Part shown: piece after piece, positions 9,138-17,654 of the stretch
Layout: each line of letters opens with the position of its first letter
Position numbering within the stretch: position 1 is the stretch's first letter
Assembly: GCF_001307105.1 (NCBI RefSeq)
Contig: NZ_LGYN01000029.1
Span: forward strand, 62,001-126,000
DNA: 64,000 nt
Reading direction: 5' to 3'
Source: Bacillus australimaris
GTDB taxonomy: Bacteria; Bacillota; Bacilli; Bacillales; Bacillaceae
Translations under genes and position numbers: made by a program
The notes under the pieces: model-generated
Seen by the model: only the letters and a program-made list of their open reading frames with translations
Databases searched by the model: none
What the model was told of the DNA's origin: nothing

Positions 9138-9201
9138 TGACTCCCACCCTTAAAATAAGAAATGTTGATATACGCCACAATAAGCTTGTTCTCATCATAT
9201 T

Positions 9202-9230
9202 AAAAAACCCCCGAAATCGGGGGTTTTTCT
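9202..9230. terminator. Terminator of ycdA, symmetric
   Basis: The arms AAAAACCCCCGA and TCGGGGGTTTTT almost touch and lie directly behind the ycdA stop. The A-run and T-run would let it work in both directions. Confidence 0.92.
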
Positions 9231-10292
9231 TTAGTTCTTGATGAATTTCTCAACTAATGAGCTTGTTTTGTAATCGTTCAAATCAAGTTTCCATTGGTCG
9301 ATATCATTTTTCTTCATGTTGACTTCTACTGTTTCTTCAGAAGATGATGGTCCTAATTTTTTAAACTCTTCTGGGTAGATTGAGAGTAAATATTTCTGTG
9401 CATCATCATAAGACGCTGTACGGTTTTTGCTGTAGAATTCAGTCGCTTTCTCTTTTAAACGATCAACAAGCGGGCTTGCATCAATTGGTGTAAGGGTCAC
9501 AGTCACGACCGCTTTATCACCGCTGATTGATTTTGTTTTTGTTGAAACTTTTGATTTTTCAGCTAATGTTTCTTTCACAGCTTTTAGCAGCTTATCAAGG
9601 TTTTCGTCTTTCGCTGAGCTAGAAGAAATACCTGATGAAGTGATGTAGCCTTGTTTGAATGATTTATCAAATTCGTTCACAACAGTTGATTTGTTATCAC
9701 CTGTTAGTTTTTCGAAATCGTCGTTCTTCTTACCAAAAATCATGACATCAATATAAGAAGAAAGGGCTTTTGCAGATGCTTGAAGCGTATCTGCCTTTTT
9801 CATTAAGTCTTTTCCTTTAATATCGAACTCTAGTGTTTTGTCATCTTTTTTCGATCCACTGCCTGGCTCTGTGTAAACAAGCTGATAGTCTTTGTCTTTG
9901 TCAACAACATAGAAAAGACCGCCTTTTGATACTTTGTCTGCATTTAGAGAGCTAGAAGATAATACTTCGTTGTAGTCATCTGGAGAGATCGTAGATACCT
10001 GTGCATCATCTTGGTAAAGCGTAAAGTTACTCTTATCAACATTGAGAGGCTCTTTGCTGATATTTTTTACAGATACGTTCACTTTTAATACATACTGATC
10101 ATCCTGTACAGATGTATCGTATTGAGGTGGTAATGTGTACTCAGCACTTTCTACCTTTACCTCTGCTGCATCAAGAGATTTTTTGGTATCGTTTTCTTTC
10201 GCAGCCGTTTTGTCTTTACCACCACTACAAGCAGCAGCGACAACAGTTACACACAAGATCAGAAGAAACAGGGATAATTTCTTTTTAAACAT
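9231..10292 (-). CDS. ycdA: Lipoprotein YcdA
   Basis: A 353-residue membrane-anchored lipoprotein. The signal peptide MFKKKLSLFLLILCVTVVAAAC has its lipobox Cys at residue 22, followed by a Gly/Ser/Lys linker. The mature part has a DUF4352-like beta domain (about 45-150: ADKVSKGGLFYVVDKDKDY) and a DUF5105-type helical/beta domain (about 175-350). The start at 10292 follows GAGGAGG. Position between natAB and ycdF matches B. subtilis ycdA, a lipoprotein without a firm biochemical role. A frameshifted paralogue stands at the left edge of the window. It is a single-gene unit with its own terminator. Confidence 0.85.
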   Translation of the reverse strand: MFKKKLSLFLLILCVTVVAAACSGGKDKTAAKENDTKKSLDAAEVKVESAEYTLPPQYDTSVQDDQYVLKVNVSVKNISKEPLNVDKSNFTLYQDDAQVSTISPDDYNEVLSSSSLNADKVSKGGLFYVVDKDKDYQLVYTEPGSGSKKDDKTLEFDIKGKDLMKKADTLQASAKALSSYIDVMIFGKKNDDFEKLTGDNKSTVVNEFDKSFKQGYITSSGISSSSAKDENLDKLLKAVKETLAEKSKVSTKTKSISGDKAVVTVTLTPIDASPLVDRLKEKATEFYSKNRTASYDDAQKYLLSIYPEEFKKLGPSSSEETVEVNMKKNDIDQWKLDLNDYKTSSLVEKFIKN

Positions 10293-10773
10293 GGCTTGTT
10301 TTCCTCCTCGGGTTTATGGTGAATTTCATTGAAAAGCTGTAGTTCATATCATTCTTTTTGCACAAAAAGAAAAATACTGTATGTTTTTTACTGTAGAATG
10401 AAGCGAAAGTACTGTCAATACTTCAGTGCGTTTCAAAGATTGACTAGCTTCAAATAGTAAAAATGACACTAGGTTGAGAGGAGAAATGTGTATTTTATTG
10501 TTTGATATCTCCTGTAAAAACTCAACATTTTATATTTTAAGGTTTTGAGTCGGATTAATGAATAGGTTCAAATGACTGTTTTTGAAGATGATGGCGCTAT
10601 TAGAAGGATTTTTATGACTTGTAAATGAGTCTATAGTAATGAATATTTTTTCCTGTTATGTGTATGGTCACTCGGTTTGTGTGTTGTTGGCAGAGAGACA
10701 CATGTCCAGCAAAATATTGAGGTATTTAGACAGGCTGTCGACACTGAACGTGCTTTTTCATGTCAAAATGGCA
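10293..10773. other. Long intergenic region upstream of cwlJ
   Basis: About 480 nt of AT-rich sequence lie between the divergent ycdA and cwlJ genes. It must hold the ycdA promoter on the minus strand, which I cannot define. A 20-codon frame with a good ribosome site (GAGAGGAGAA, ATG at 10486, stop at 10548) is present but has no protein-like character. The only clear signal is the sigma-E-like cwlJ promoter at the right end. Confidence 0.45.
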
Positions 10774-10802
10774 GTCATCTACACAGAAACACCACATAAA
10801 AT
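10774..10802 (+). promoter_or_regulatory. Candidate sigma-E promoter of cwlJ
   Basis: GTCATCT (10774-10780), a 14-nt spacer and CATAAAAT (10795-10802) fit the mother-cell sigma-E pattern (ATA-centred -35, CATA-type -10). The predicted start lies about 20 nt before the cwlJ ribosome site. CwlJ is known to be made under sigma-E control in B. subtilis. Confidence 0.6.
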
Positions 10803-10830
10803 AAAAGAGAAACGAACTGGAGGTGGATGT

Positions 10831-11259
10831 ATGGCAGTGGTAAGAGCGACAAGCTCTGATATTGATTTAATGGCCAGACTGCTGAGAGCGGAGGCAGAAG
10901 GTGAAGGGAAGCAAGGGATGCTGCTCGTAGGAAATGTGGGCATCAATCGTTTACGTGCCAACTGCTCGGACTTTAAAGGGCTGCGTACGATTCCACAAAT
11001 GATTTATCAGGAGCATGCATTCGAAGCGGTCACGCATGGGTATTTTTATCAACGAGCACGAGAAACTGAAAAAACACTTGCGCGAAGGAATATTAACGGG
11101 GAACGATTTTGGCCGGCAAAATTCAGCCTTTGGTATTTTAAACCGCCTGGCGATTGTCCGCCGACTTGGTACAATCAGCCGTTTGTGGCAAGGTATAAGT
11201 CACATTGCTTTTATCAGCCAACTGCTGAAACATGTGAAAATGTCTATAACACTTTTTAA
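10831..11259 (+). CDS. cwlJ: Spore cortex-lytic hydrolase CwlJ
   Basis: A 142-residue SleB/CwlJ-family (Hydrolase_2) enzyme that degrades spore cortex peptidoglycan during germination, notably in Ca-dipicolinate-triggered germination. The family's catalytic Glu region is LLRAEAEGEGKQGMLLVGN, and the conserved C-terminal half includes WYNQPFVARYKSHCFYQP. Length and sequence match B. subtilis CwlJ almost throughout. The frame is open further upstream, but ATG 10831 has the GGAGGTGG site and the family N-terminus MAVVRAT. No signal peptide: CwlJ is made in the mother cell and placed in the coat. Its usual partner GerQ is not in this window. Confidence 0.95.
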   Translation: MAVVRATSSDIDLMARLLRAEAEGEGKQGMLLVGNVGINRLRANCSDFKGLRTIPQMIYQEHAFEAVTHGYFYQRARETEKTLARRNINGERFWPAKFSLWYFKPPGDCPPTWYNQPFVARYKSHCFYQPTAETCENVYNTF

Positions 11260-11271
11260 CTTGATGAACAG

Positions 11272-11320
11272 CACAATCCTCTTCATGTATAAATGCAGAG
11301 GGTTGTGTTTTTCTTTTTTT
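11272..11320 (+). terminator. Intrinsic terminator of cwlJ
   Basis: CACAATCCTCT pairs with AGAGGGTTGTG (one G-U pair) and is followed by a long T-rich run. Confidence 0.8.
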
Positions 11321-11376
11321 CAAAATGGGTAACCATTGTGTATCAACAAGATGTCGCGTGATTGGAGGAAATGAAG

Positions 11377-12156
11377 ATGTATCAAGATTTAAAAGGAAAA
11401 ACAGCCATTGTCACAGGCTCTTCAAAAGGAATTGGACAAGCGATCGCATTGCGATTTGGACAAGAGAAAATGAATGTGATTGTGAACTATAAAGGTGATG
11501 AAGATGGCGCTGAAGAAACGGTACAAGCCATTCAACAGCACGGAGGTAGGGCAGTGAAAGTACACGCTGATGTCTCCAAAGAGGAAGGAATCCAAGCGAT
11601 CATGGATACAGCATTGGAGCATTTCGGTACAGTCGATGTGTTTGTGAATAATTCAGGATTTAACGGCGAAGAAGCAATGCCGCATGAGATGACGGTGGAG
11701 CAATGGCAAAAAGTCATTGATGTGAATATGACAGGCGCATTTTTAGGTGCAAAGGCTGCAATTGCCTATATGCTGGAGCATGACATCAAAGGATCGATTT
11801 TAAATATCTCCAGTGTTCATCAGGAGATCCCTCGTCCATTCAATGTTCATTATTCTACTTCAAAAGGCGGAATGAATATGATGACGAAGACGCTAGCTCT
11901 TGATTATGCCGAAGCAGGTATTCGGATCAATGCCATTGCACCAGGTACCATGGCAACCGAATCGAATGATGATTTGCAGGATGAACAGAAAAAACAAAAG
12001 CAGCTTGAGAAAATTCCGATGAGAGCCTTTGGTGAACCGAAGGAGATTGGGTCCGCTGCTGCATTCCTCGTTTCTAAGGAAGCGTCGTATATCACAGGCA
12101 CCACCTTATTTGTGGATGGCGGAATGACACTTTATCCTTCTCAAATCAATGATTAA
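11377..12156 (+). CDS. ycdF: SDR-family dehydrogenase YcdF (glucose 1-dehydrogenase-like)
   Basis: A 259-residue classical short-chain dehydrogenase. It has the cofactor motif TGSSKGIG near the N-terminus, NNSG, the catalytic Ser in NISSVHQ and YSTSK (Tyr and Lys present), and ends GGMTLYPSQ as glucose dehydrogenases do. ATGs at 11371 and 11377 compete; 11377 has the better spacing from GGAGG and gives MYQDLKGKTAIVTG, the family N-terminus. It corresponds to YcdF, a paralogue of the spore Gdh; substrate unproven. Single gene with a terminator at 12160-12196. Confidence 0.9.
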   Translation: MYQDLKGKTAIVTGSSKGIGQAIALRFGQEKMNVIVNYKGDEDGAEETVQAIQQHGGRAVKVHADVSKEEGIQAIMDTALEHFGTVDVFVNNSGFNGEEAMPHEMTVEQWQKVIDVNMTGAFLGAKAAIAYMLEHDIKGSILNISSVHQEIPRPFNVHYSTSKGGMNMMTKTLALDYAEAGIRINAIAPGTMATESNDDLQDEQKKQKQLEKIPMRAFGEPKEIGSAAAFLVSKEASYITGTTLFVDGGMTLYPSQIND

Positions 12157-12159
12157 TAT

Positions 12160-12196
12160 AAAAAACATCCGCCTGATCAGCCGGCGGATGTTTTTT
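12160..12196. terminator. Bidirectional terminator, ycdF / acyltransferase
   Basis: ACATCCGCC and GGCGGATGT arms with flanking A-run and T-run sit between two convergent genes and overlap the end of the minus-strand gene. Confidence 0.9.
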
Positions 12197-13217
12197 GTTC
12201 GTAGCGGTGTGCAGTTTTGGCTGATTTGCCGAGCAGCATCGGGTACTTGCTCAGGAAGGAGATACATGGCACCATGAGCAGCAATGTGCCGATCGTGTAA
12301 AAGAGTGTCCAAGAGAGCTGCGCTGTATCAGCAATGTTGATGCCAAGTCCATAAAAAACAAATGCTTTCATGATATCAATGCCGGCAAACTGCAGGACAA
12401 GAATGACAATAGAATTTCTGCCTAGATACGTCAAAATAGGGGATGCCTTCAATTTAAAGCTTAAATAAATCACGGCAGCTGAACCGAGCAGTGCACATAT
12501 ATAGAAAATAAAGAGATCACCATAGTCGTTGATTCGCATATCAATCCGAGAATTAAAGCTCTGCATGTAAGCCGTCAGCACAAACAGACCTGTACATAAA
12601 AGTAGGGTTGGATCTGTTTTTAATTCCACAAACCATTGCTTTGCCAAAAATCCAATCGAATAAAACACAACTGCCGTCAAAGCAACATTGGCATTCCAAG
12701 GAAGACTTTGATTTAAAAGCAAGGTAGAGACATAACCAGCACCTCCGCAAAGAACAGTCAACAAGATCACGGCAGCAGGTTTTCCTTTTGTCAGACGGTG
12801 CATAAAGAAAAATAAAATTTCTACTATAAAGAGCGTTGTTAAAAACCAAATCGCCGGGTTATGTGCAAGTCTTGCTTCATCGGCATTGGAGATAAAAATA
12901 CCTGTAAACGGAACGAAAGGGTCAATATCCGTTTGTCCCTTGAATGTGAAAAAGCGAGTAACGGAGAACCAAAATACATACGTAATAATGGAAAAATAGA
13001 GATAGGGCAAGAGTAAGCTTTTAGCTTTTTTCTGAATAAATGAGAGAGCAGGTTGTGAGGATGATCGAAACATCATGCCTGATAGTAAAAAGAAAAGCGG
13101 CATATGAAAAGAGTAAATGAATTGCTTGATTGAATCTGGAATGGGCACATGCGCCATGACCACGAGCAGAATGCCGATTCCTTTAGCTGCATCTACCCAA
13201 TCGAGTCTCTTTTTCAT
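12177..13217 (-). CDS. Membrane acyltransferase 3 family protein
   Basis: A 346-residue polytopic protein with about ten membrane segments. The N-terminus LDWVDAAKGIGILLVVMAHV carries the family His and is followed by FIYSFHMPLFFLLSGMMF, the hallmark of Acyl_transf_3 (OafA/fucose-4-O-acetylase-like) enzymes that O-acylate cell-surface sugars. The start at 13217 follows AGGAGATGACAGG. It is a lone gene between ycdF and yceB. It resembles YkrP/YfiQ-type proteins of B. subtilis; acceptor and acyl donor are unknown. I do not recall a copy at this place in B. subtilis 168. Confidence 0.85.
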   Translation of the reverse strand: MKKRLDWVDAAKGIGILLVVMAHVPIPDSIKQFIYSFHMPLFFLLSGMMFRSSSQPALSFIQKKAKSLLLPYLYFSIITYVFWFSVTRFFTFKGQTDIDPFVPFTGIFISNADEARLAHNPAIWFLTTLFIVEILFFFMHRLTKGKPAAVILLTVLCGGAGYVSTLLLNQSLPWNANVALTAVVFYSIGFLAKQWFVELKTDPTLLLCTGLFVLTAYMQSFNSRIDMRINDYGDLFIFYICALLGSAAVIYLSFKLKASPILTYLGRNSIVILVLQFAGIDIMKAFVFYGLGINIADTAQLSWTLFYTIGTLLLMVPCISFLSKYPMLLGKSAKTAHRYEQKTSAG

Positions 13218-13402
13218 GTCCTGTCATCTCCTTCTTTCTCAGCGTCGTAAACCGTTCATTGAATATGTACCACTACTATATAAAAGGTACACCCCTCATG
13301 CGTTTACAGTTCTCTAACGATTAGAAGACACATTTGCGATCAGATGACAGTCGGAAGGATTTTGACATCTCTATGTTACATTTCCCATTTTTTATGACAA
13401 TG

Positions 13403-13430
13403 TAAAAAAGAAGCCTAGAAAGCTGGCTTC
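13403..13430 (-). terminator. Terminator of yceB
   Basis: On the minus strand GAAGCC and GGCTTC flank a 9-nt loop and are followed by a T-run. It overlaps the yceB stop region. Confidence 0.75.
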
Positions 13431-14421
13431 AAAATAATTCTGCTATTCGCTTGTAGGAGCGTTGTTTTTCGATCGGATCAAAGGAATTGTTCAGAATCAT
13501 GATGTCATCCGTTTGATAGCGGTCCATCAAGGTCTGTAATTGCTCTTTCACCGTTTCTTTCGAGCCGACAATCATTCGCTGGCGGTTTTGCAGTACTTTT
13601 TCCTTTTCCTGTGCGGTGTAGTGATAGACACTTGCTTCTTCTATAGAAGGAACGCGGCTATCCAATCCTTTCTCAACGCGCAGCAGCCATAAATCTGTAC
13701 TGCTGGCAATTCGGTCGGCCTCTTCATCTGTTTCACCGCAGATGACAAAGACGGCAAACATAGATTGTGGCCGTTTAGAAAAGACAGATGGAGAAAAATG
13801 TGATCGATACGTCTCAAATGCTTGCTTGCCGCGTGCAGGATGGATAAAGTGGCCGAAAATATAGTTGATCCCAAGCTCTGCCGCCTGCATGGCACTATTT
13901 TCTCCCAGCCCAAGCAGCCAAACTGGCGGATGAGAATCAACAAGCGGAGCCGCTTTCACGCCTGCATGCGGATGACCAGAAGGCAGACTGTCTGATAAGT
14001 AAAATAGAAGATCCTTCAGCTGGCGGTCAAATTGAGACAGGTCTTTTTTTGCACCGTCCGTCAAAGCGAGTCTTGTCCTTTCAATCCCGCCTGGAGATTT
14101 GCCGACACCGATCTCAATCCGTCCAGGATAAAGGGCTTCAAGCTGCCGTGTGACCTCTGCTATTTTAAAAGGGCTGTACTGAGGAAGTAAAATGCCGCCA
14201 GACCCGGTACGCAAGGTCGATGTATGAGCCGCAATATGAGCCATTAAGATTTCAGGCGCTGTACTAGCGAGCCCTCTTGTACTGTGGTGTTCAGCAAACC
14301 AATAACGCTCATACCCAAGCGTTTCAGCCAGCTGAGCCAGCTGCGTTGTGTGAATCAATGTTTCCTGCGCTGTCTGACCTTTAGGAATGGCGACTTGATC
14401 TAATATATGAAGTGATGGCAT
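13429..14421 (-). CDS. yceB: Luciferase-like (LLM class) flavin-dependent oxidoreductase YceB
   Basis: A 330-residue bacterial-luciferase-fold protein that likely uses reduced FMN or F420. Family motifs are RYWFAEHHSTRGLAST near residue 45, the segment TSTLRTGSGGILLPQYSPF and the IEIGVGKSPGG loop. Two adjacent ATGs (14424, 14421) follow AAAGGATG; I take 14421 (MPSLHILDQ). It lies divergent from the yceC operon, as expected for YceB. Substrate unknown. Confidence 0.88.
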   Translation of the reverse strand: MPSLHILDQVAIPKGQTAQETLIHTTQLAQLAETLGYERYWFAEHHSTRGLASTAPEILMAHIAAHTSTLRTGSGGILLPQYSPFKIAEVTRQLEALYPGRIEIGVGKSPGGIERTRLALTDGAKKDLSQFDRQLKDLLFYLSDSLPSGHPHAGVKAAPLVDSHPPVWLLGLGENSAMQAAELGINYIFGHFIHPARGKQAFETYRSHFSPSVFSKRPQSMFAVFVICGETDEEADRIASSTDLWLLRVEKGLDSRVPSIEEASVYHYTAQEKEKVLQNRQRMIVGSKETVKEQLQTLMDRYQTDDIMILNNSFDPIEKQRSYKRIAELF

Positions 14422-14681
14422 CATCAACATCCTTTCATCAACACGTTGAATATTCGTTATTTCAAGTATAAAGAAATCCATGGATGGAAGGAAACGAAAG
14501 GGTTGATCCTTTTCTCTGATGCTTTTATCTTTTCTATATCAACATATGAAACAACATGAATATGCTATTGATCAGCAAGAGTTGTTTACCGGGACATTCG
14601 ACAATGTTCCACATGAAACACTTCATTTATGACATGAACCATTTTTAACATGCATATTTCATTAAAAAAATATGAAGTGTT

Positions 14682-14710
14682 TGAAACCTATCATGAACAT
14701 AGATCGTATA
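14682..14710 (+). promoter_or_regulatory. ECF-sigma promoter of the yceC operon
   Basis: TGAAAC (14682-14687), a 17-nt spacer and CGTATA (14705-14710) match the sigma-W/X/M class consensus (TGAAAC, 16-17 nt, CGT). B. subtilis yceC is known to belong to cell-envelope stress regulons. The leader to the yceC start is about 130 nt. Two further TGAAAC hexamers upstream (about 14547 and 14614) lack a matching -10. Confidence 0.75.
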
Positions 14711-14843
14711 TACTAGTAAATAGAAAAAAAGTAAGAGGCTCCAATGTCATTTCATGAATTTTGTCGAATTTTCATGTATGATGATTTTATTAGGGTCCAT
14801 CGCTTAATAAATAGATTTTTATTATGCTGGAGGAGTGATTGAT

Positions 14844-15446
14844 TTGGCGATTACATTAGAAAAAGGTCAACGTATTGATTTAACAAAAGGAAAAGCAGGG
14901 CTAACGAATATTCTTGTTGGACTTGGCTGGGACCCTGTATCACAAGGCGGCGGTTTTTTAGGAAAGCTGTTTGGCGGCGGAGGCGGCGCTGATGTTGATT
15001 GTGATGCTTCTGTACTCATGCTGAAAAATGATAAGTTTACGGAAAATAAAGATTTGATTTATTTTGGCAACCTGAAAAGCAAATGCGGCAGTGTCGAGCA
15101 TACAGGTGACAACCTGACTGGTGAAGGAGACGGAGATGATGAACAAGTCCTCGTCAACCTGAGCAAGGTACCAGGAAATGTGAATAAATTGGTGTTTGTC
15201 GTGAATATTTATGATGCTCTTAGAAGAAACCAGCACTTTGGTATGATTCAAAATGCTTACATTCGCATCGTTGATCGTTCAAACAATCAAGAATTAGTGA
15301 AATATAATTTGAAAGATGATTATGCAGGAAAGACATCATTAATCGTCGGAGAACTTTATCGTCATGAGAATGAGTGGAAGTTTGCGGCGCTTGGAAATGG
15401 TACAAATGATGCGAAGCTTGCCGATATTACGAGAAACTACATTTAA
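14844..15446 (+). CDS. yceC: TerD-domain stress protein YceC
   Basis: A 200-residue TerD/CABP-family protein, first of three tandem paralogues. It keeps the acidic Ca2+-site motifs ADVDCDASV and [14 protein letters not shown] and the strand [10 protein letters not shown]. It differs from the next two by a glycine-rich insertion ([16 protein letters not shown]) before the first metal site and by a Cys inside that motif. The start is TTG 14844, 8 nt after GGAGGAG; a GTG 9 nt upstream lies inside the ribosome site. The product is likely a cytosolic Ca2+-binding component of the Ter stress complex. First gene after the ECF promoter. Confidence 0.9.
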   Translation: MAITLEKGQRIDLTKGKAGLTNILVGLGWDPVSQGGGFLGKLFGGGGGADVDCDASVLMLKNDKFTENKDLIYFGNLKSKCGSVEHTGDNLTGEGDGDDEQVLVNLSKVPGNVNKLVFVVNIYDALRRNQHFGMIQNAYIRIVDRSNNQELVKYNLKDDYAGKTSLIVGELYRHENEWKFAALGNGTNDAKLADITRNYI

Positions 15447-15466
15447 ACAGAAGGGAGAGGTTCCTA

Positions 15467-16048
15467 GTGGGAATTTCTTTAGCGAAAGGTCAAAAAATTG
15501 ATTTAACAAAAACGAATCCGGGTCTAACAAAAGTAGTCGTCGGTCTTGGCTGGGACGTCAATAAATATGACGGCGGACATGACTTTGATCTAGACGCAAG
15601 TGTATTCCTTTTAGATGCAGCAGGTAAAGCAAGCTCTCCATCTGACTTTGTCTTTTACAATCAAACAACTGGCGGAGGCGGAAGTGTCGTACATACAGGC
15701 GATAACCGCACTGGTGAAGGGGACGGAGATGACGAGCAGGTCAATGTTGACCTTGCAGCTGTACCAGCAAGTATTGAGAAGATTTCATTTGTCATTACGA
15801 TTCATGATGCAGAAGCACGCAGTCAAAATTTCGGACAAGTGTCGAACGCATATGTACGTATTTTAAATGCGGCATCAAATGAAGAACTCATTCGCTACGA
15901 TTTGGCAGAGGATTTCTCAATCGAGACAGCTATTATTGTAGGTGAACTATACCGTCATGGCGGGGAATGGAAATTCTCAGCTGTCGGATCAGGCTATCAA
16001 GGCGGCCTTGCACGTATTGCAACGGACTTCGGATTAGATATCGGATAA
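15467..16048 (+). CDS. yceD: TerD-domain stress protein YceD
   Basis: A 193-residue TerD-family protein with canonical Ca2+-site residues in [12 protein letters not shown] (near 43) and [17 protein letters not shown] (near 82), and the typical [12 protein letters not shown]...[11 protein letters not shown]-terminal repeat. It starts at GTG 15467 behind GGGAGAGG, 20 nt after yceC. Length agrees with B. subtilis YceD. It belongs to the stress-induced yceC operon; TerD proteins are thought to work with TerC and TelA proteins in resistance to oxyanions, envelope stress and metals. Confidence 0.93.
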   Translation: MGISLAKGQKIDLTKTNPGLTKVVVGLGWDVNKYDGGHDFDLDASVFLLDAAGKASSPSDFVFYNQTTGGGGSVVHTGDNRTGEGDGDDEQVNVDLAAVPASIEKISFVITIHDAEARSQNFGQVSNAYVRILNAASNEELIRYDLAEDFSIETAIIVGELYRHGGEWKFSAVGSGYQGGLARIATDFGLDIG

Positions 16049-16087
16049 CGATCTTTTCCTATTTTCAAAGACAGGAGAGATATGAAT

Positions 16088-16666
16088 ATGGCGATTCAGC
16101 TTTCAAAAGGACAACGTGTCGATTTAACAAAAACCAATCCAGGGCTGACGAAAGTGATGATCGGTCTTGGGTGGGATACGAATAAATATTCTGGCGGAGC
16201 CGAATTTGATTTGGACGCTTCGGCTTTCTTGGTGGATGCAAACAATCGTTGTCAGCAAGATACAGATTTTGTGTTCTATAATAACCTTCAGCATCCGAGC
16301 GGCAGTGTCACTCATACAGGTGATAACCGCACGGGTGAAGGAGATGGAGATGACGAGCAAATTCTCGTTGATTTCTCAAAAATTCCTGCTAACATTGATC
16401 GTATCGGAATTACAGTTACGATCCATGATGCAGAGACGCGCAGCCAGAATTTTGGACAAGTCTCGAATGCATTTGTTCGTGTTGTAAATGAAGAGGGCGG
16501 GGAAGAATTGATTCGTTTTGATTTAGGGGAAGACTTCTCAATTGAAACAGCTGTTGTGGTATGTGAATTGTACCGACACGGTAGTGATTGGAAGTTTAAC
16601 GCGATCGGAAGCGGATTCTCTGGCGGCCTTGCAGCTCTTTGTCAAAATTATGGGTTAGAAGTGTAA
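16088..16666 (+). CDS. yceE: TerD-domain stress protein YceE
   Basis: A 192-residue TerD-family protein, third of the tandem set and closest to YceD. Ca2+-site motifs are [12 protein letters not shown] and [20 protein letters not shown] 16088 is preferred over ATG 16082 because AGGAGA then stands 8 nt away and the N-terminus MAIQLSKGQ fits its paralogues. A stable GAAA-loop hairpin at 16726-16745 separates it from yceF. Its role is expected to be the same as its neighbours' in the Ter-type stress response. Confidence 0.93.
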   Translation: MAIQLSKGQRVDLTKTNPGLTKVMIGLGWDTNKYSGGAEFDLDASAFLVDANNRCQQDTDFVFYNNLQHPSGSVTHTGDNRTGEGDGDDEQILVDFSKIPANIDRIGITVTIHDAETRSQNFGQVSNAFVRVVNEEGGEELIRFDLGEDFSIETAVVVCELYRHGSDWKFNAIGSGFSGGLAALCQNYGLEV

Positions 16667-16725
16667 TTAAGAGAAACAAATTAATTCAAGAGACGTTGTC
16701 AAAAACGAGCGGCGCTCAAGAATAG

Positions 16726-16745
16726 CAGCAGGCGAAAGCCTGCTG
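16726..16745 (+). other. Stable GNRA-type hairpin between yceE and yceF
   Basis: CAGCAGGC and GCCTGCTG enclose the tetraloop GAAA. No T-run follows, so it is not a terminator; it may protect mRNA ends or set different levels for the TerD and TerC messages. Confidence 0.6.
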
Positions 16746-16775
16746 ATGCTTCTACACTTATAGGAGGAAAACCAG

Positions 16776-17555
16776 TTGGACATTTTGAAACATATGTTGG
16801 ATACGTATGCCTCGTTTTTTGATTGGCATATGTGGGCAGAGGTATTAACAAACCCTGTCTCTTGGGGGCTTATTGGGACTCTTGTTGTGCTTGAAGGATT
16901 GTTATCAGCAGATAACGCACTTGTATTAGCTGTGATGGTAAAACATTTACCAGAAAAGCAGCGTAAAAAAGCATTAACCTACGGATTAATTGGTGCTTAT
17001 TTCTTCCGTTTTCTATTCATTGGCGTAGGGATGCTGCTTATTAAGTTCTGGTGGATTAAGGTTCTCGGAGCTGCATATTTAGCATGGCTAGTCATTAAGC
17101 ACTTCTGGTTAGGTGACGGCGATGACGAAGCGAAGGAATTGAAAAAAGAGGGCTGGTTGATTCGAGTCTTTGGTGTGTTTTGGGCAACTGTTATTTCTGT
17201 TGAAATTATGGATCTTGCCTTCTCGGTCGACAGTATTCTTGCGGCATTCGCTGTATCTGAAGAAGTATGGATTCTTCTATTAGGCGGAATGCTTGGAATT
17301 CTCATGATGCGTACAGTGGCACAATTATTCCTTGTTCTCATTGATCGTATACCAGAGCTTGAGAATACAGCGTTTATCCTTATTGGGATCATTGCCATCA
17401 AAATGGGTTTAAGTGCTGCTCACATTGAAATTCCGCATCTCGTATTCTTTGCGATTATTATTCTCGCATTTATTGGAACGTTTATTGTTCATAAAATCAA
17501 CAAGAAAAAGCATCAAGAACTGACAAACGAAGCTGCGGCTTCAAAAGAAGAATAG
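16776..17555 (+). CDS. yceF: TerC-family membrane protein YceF
   Basis: A 259-residue integral membrane protein of the TerC/LysE-like superfamily with about seven membrane segments. Membrane acidic residues typical of TerC are in LEGLLSADNALVLAV (near 30-45) and VEIMDLAFSVDSILAAF (near 145-162). The start is TTG 16776 behind AGGAGGAAAA. Relatives in Bacillus help export manganese and load exported metalloenzymes. An intrinsic terminator at 17563-17601 follows, so expression of the genes downstream may depend on read-through. Confidence 0.93.
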   Translation: MDILKHMLDTYASFFDWHMWAEVLTNPVSWGLIGTLVVLEGLLSADNALVLAVMVKHLPEKQRKKALTYGLIGAYFFRFLFIGVGMLLIKFWWIKVLGAAYLAWLVIKHFWLGDGDDEAKELKKEGWLIRVFGVFWATVISVEIMDLAFSVDSILAAFAVSEEVWILLLGGMLGILMMRTVAQLFLVLIDRIPELENTAFILIGIIAIKMGLSAAHIEIPHLVFFAIIILAFIGTFIVHKINKKKHQELTNEAAASKEE

Positions 17556-17562
17556 GACGATC

Positions 17563-17601
17563 AAAAAGGAATGGAGTTGATTAGCGGCTCCATCCTTTTT
17601 T
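17563..17601 (+). terminator. Internal terminator/attenuator after yceF
   Basis: AAAAAGGA(a)TGGAG pairs with CTCCATCCTTTTT with one bulged A and a T-run. It sits inside what is otherwise one long operon, with only 54 nt left before the next start. Confidence 0.75.
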
Positions 17602-17654
17602 GAATCATCAAGTCATTTGTGAGATTTTCTCTAAACAACAGGAGGTGGCACAGC

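Noticed and set aside
10486-10548. A 20-codon frame with a good GAGAGGAGAA ribosome site upstream of cwlJ
   Set aside because: The product (starting MCILLFDISCK) has no protein-like pattern, and short frames with a purine-rich lead are common by chance in AT-rich spacers.
14547-14640. Two additional TGAAAC hexamers as ECF promoters before yceC
   Set aside because: Neither has a CGT-type -10 at 16-17 nt; only the one at 14682 does.
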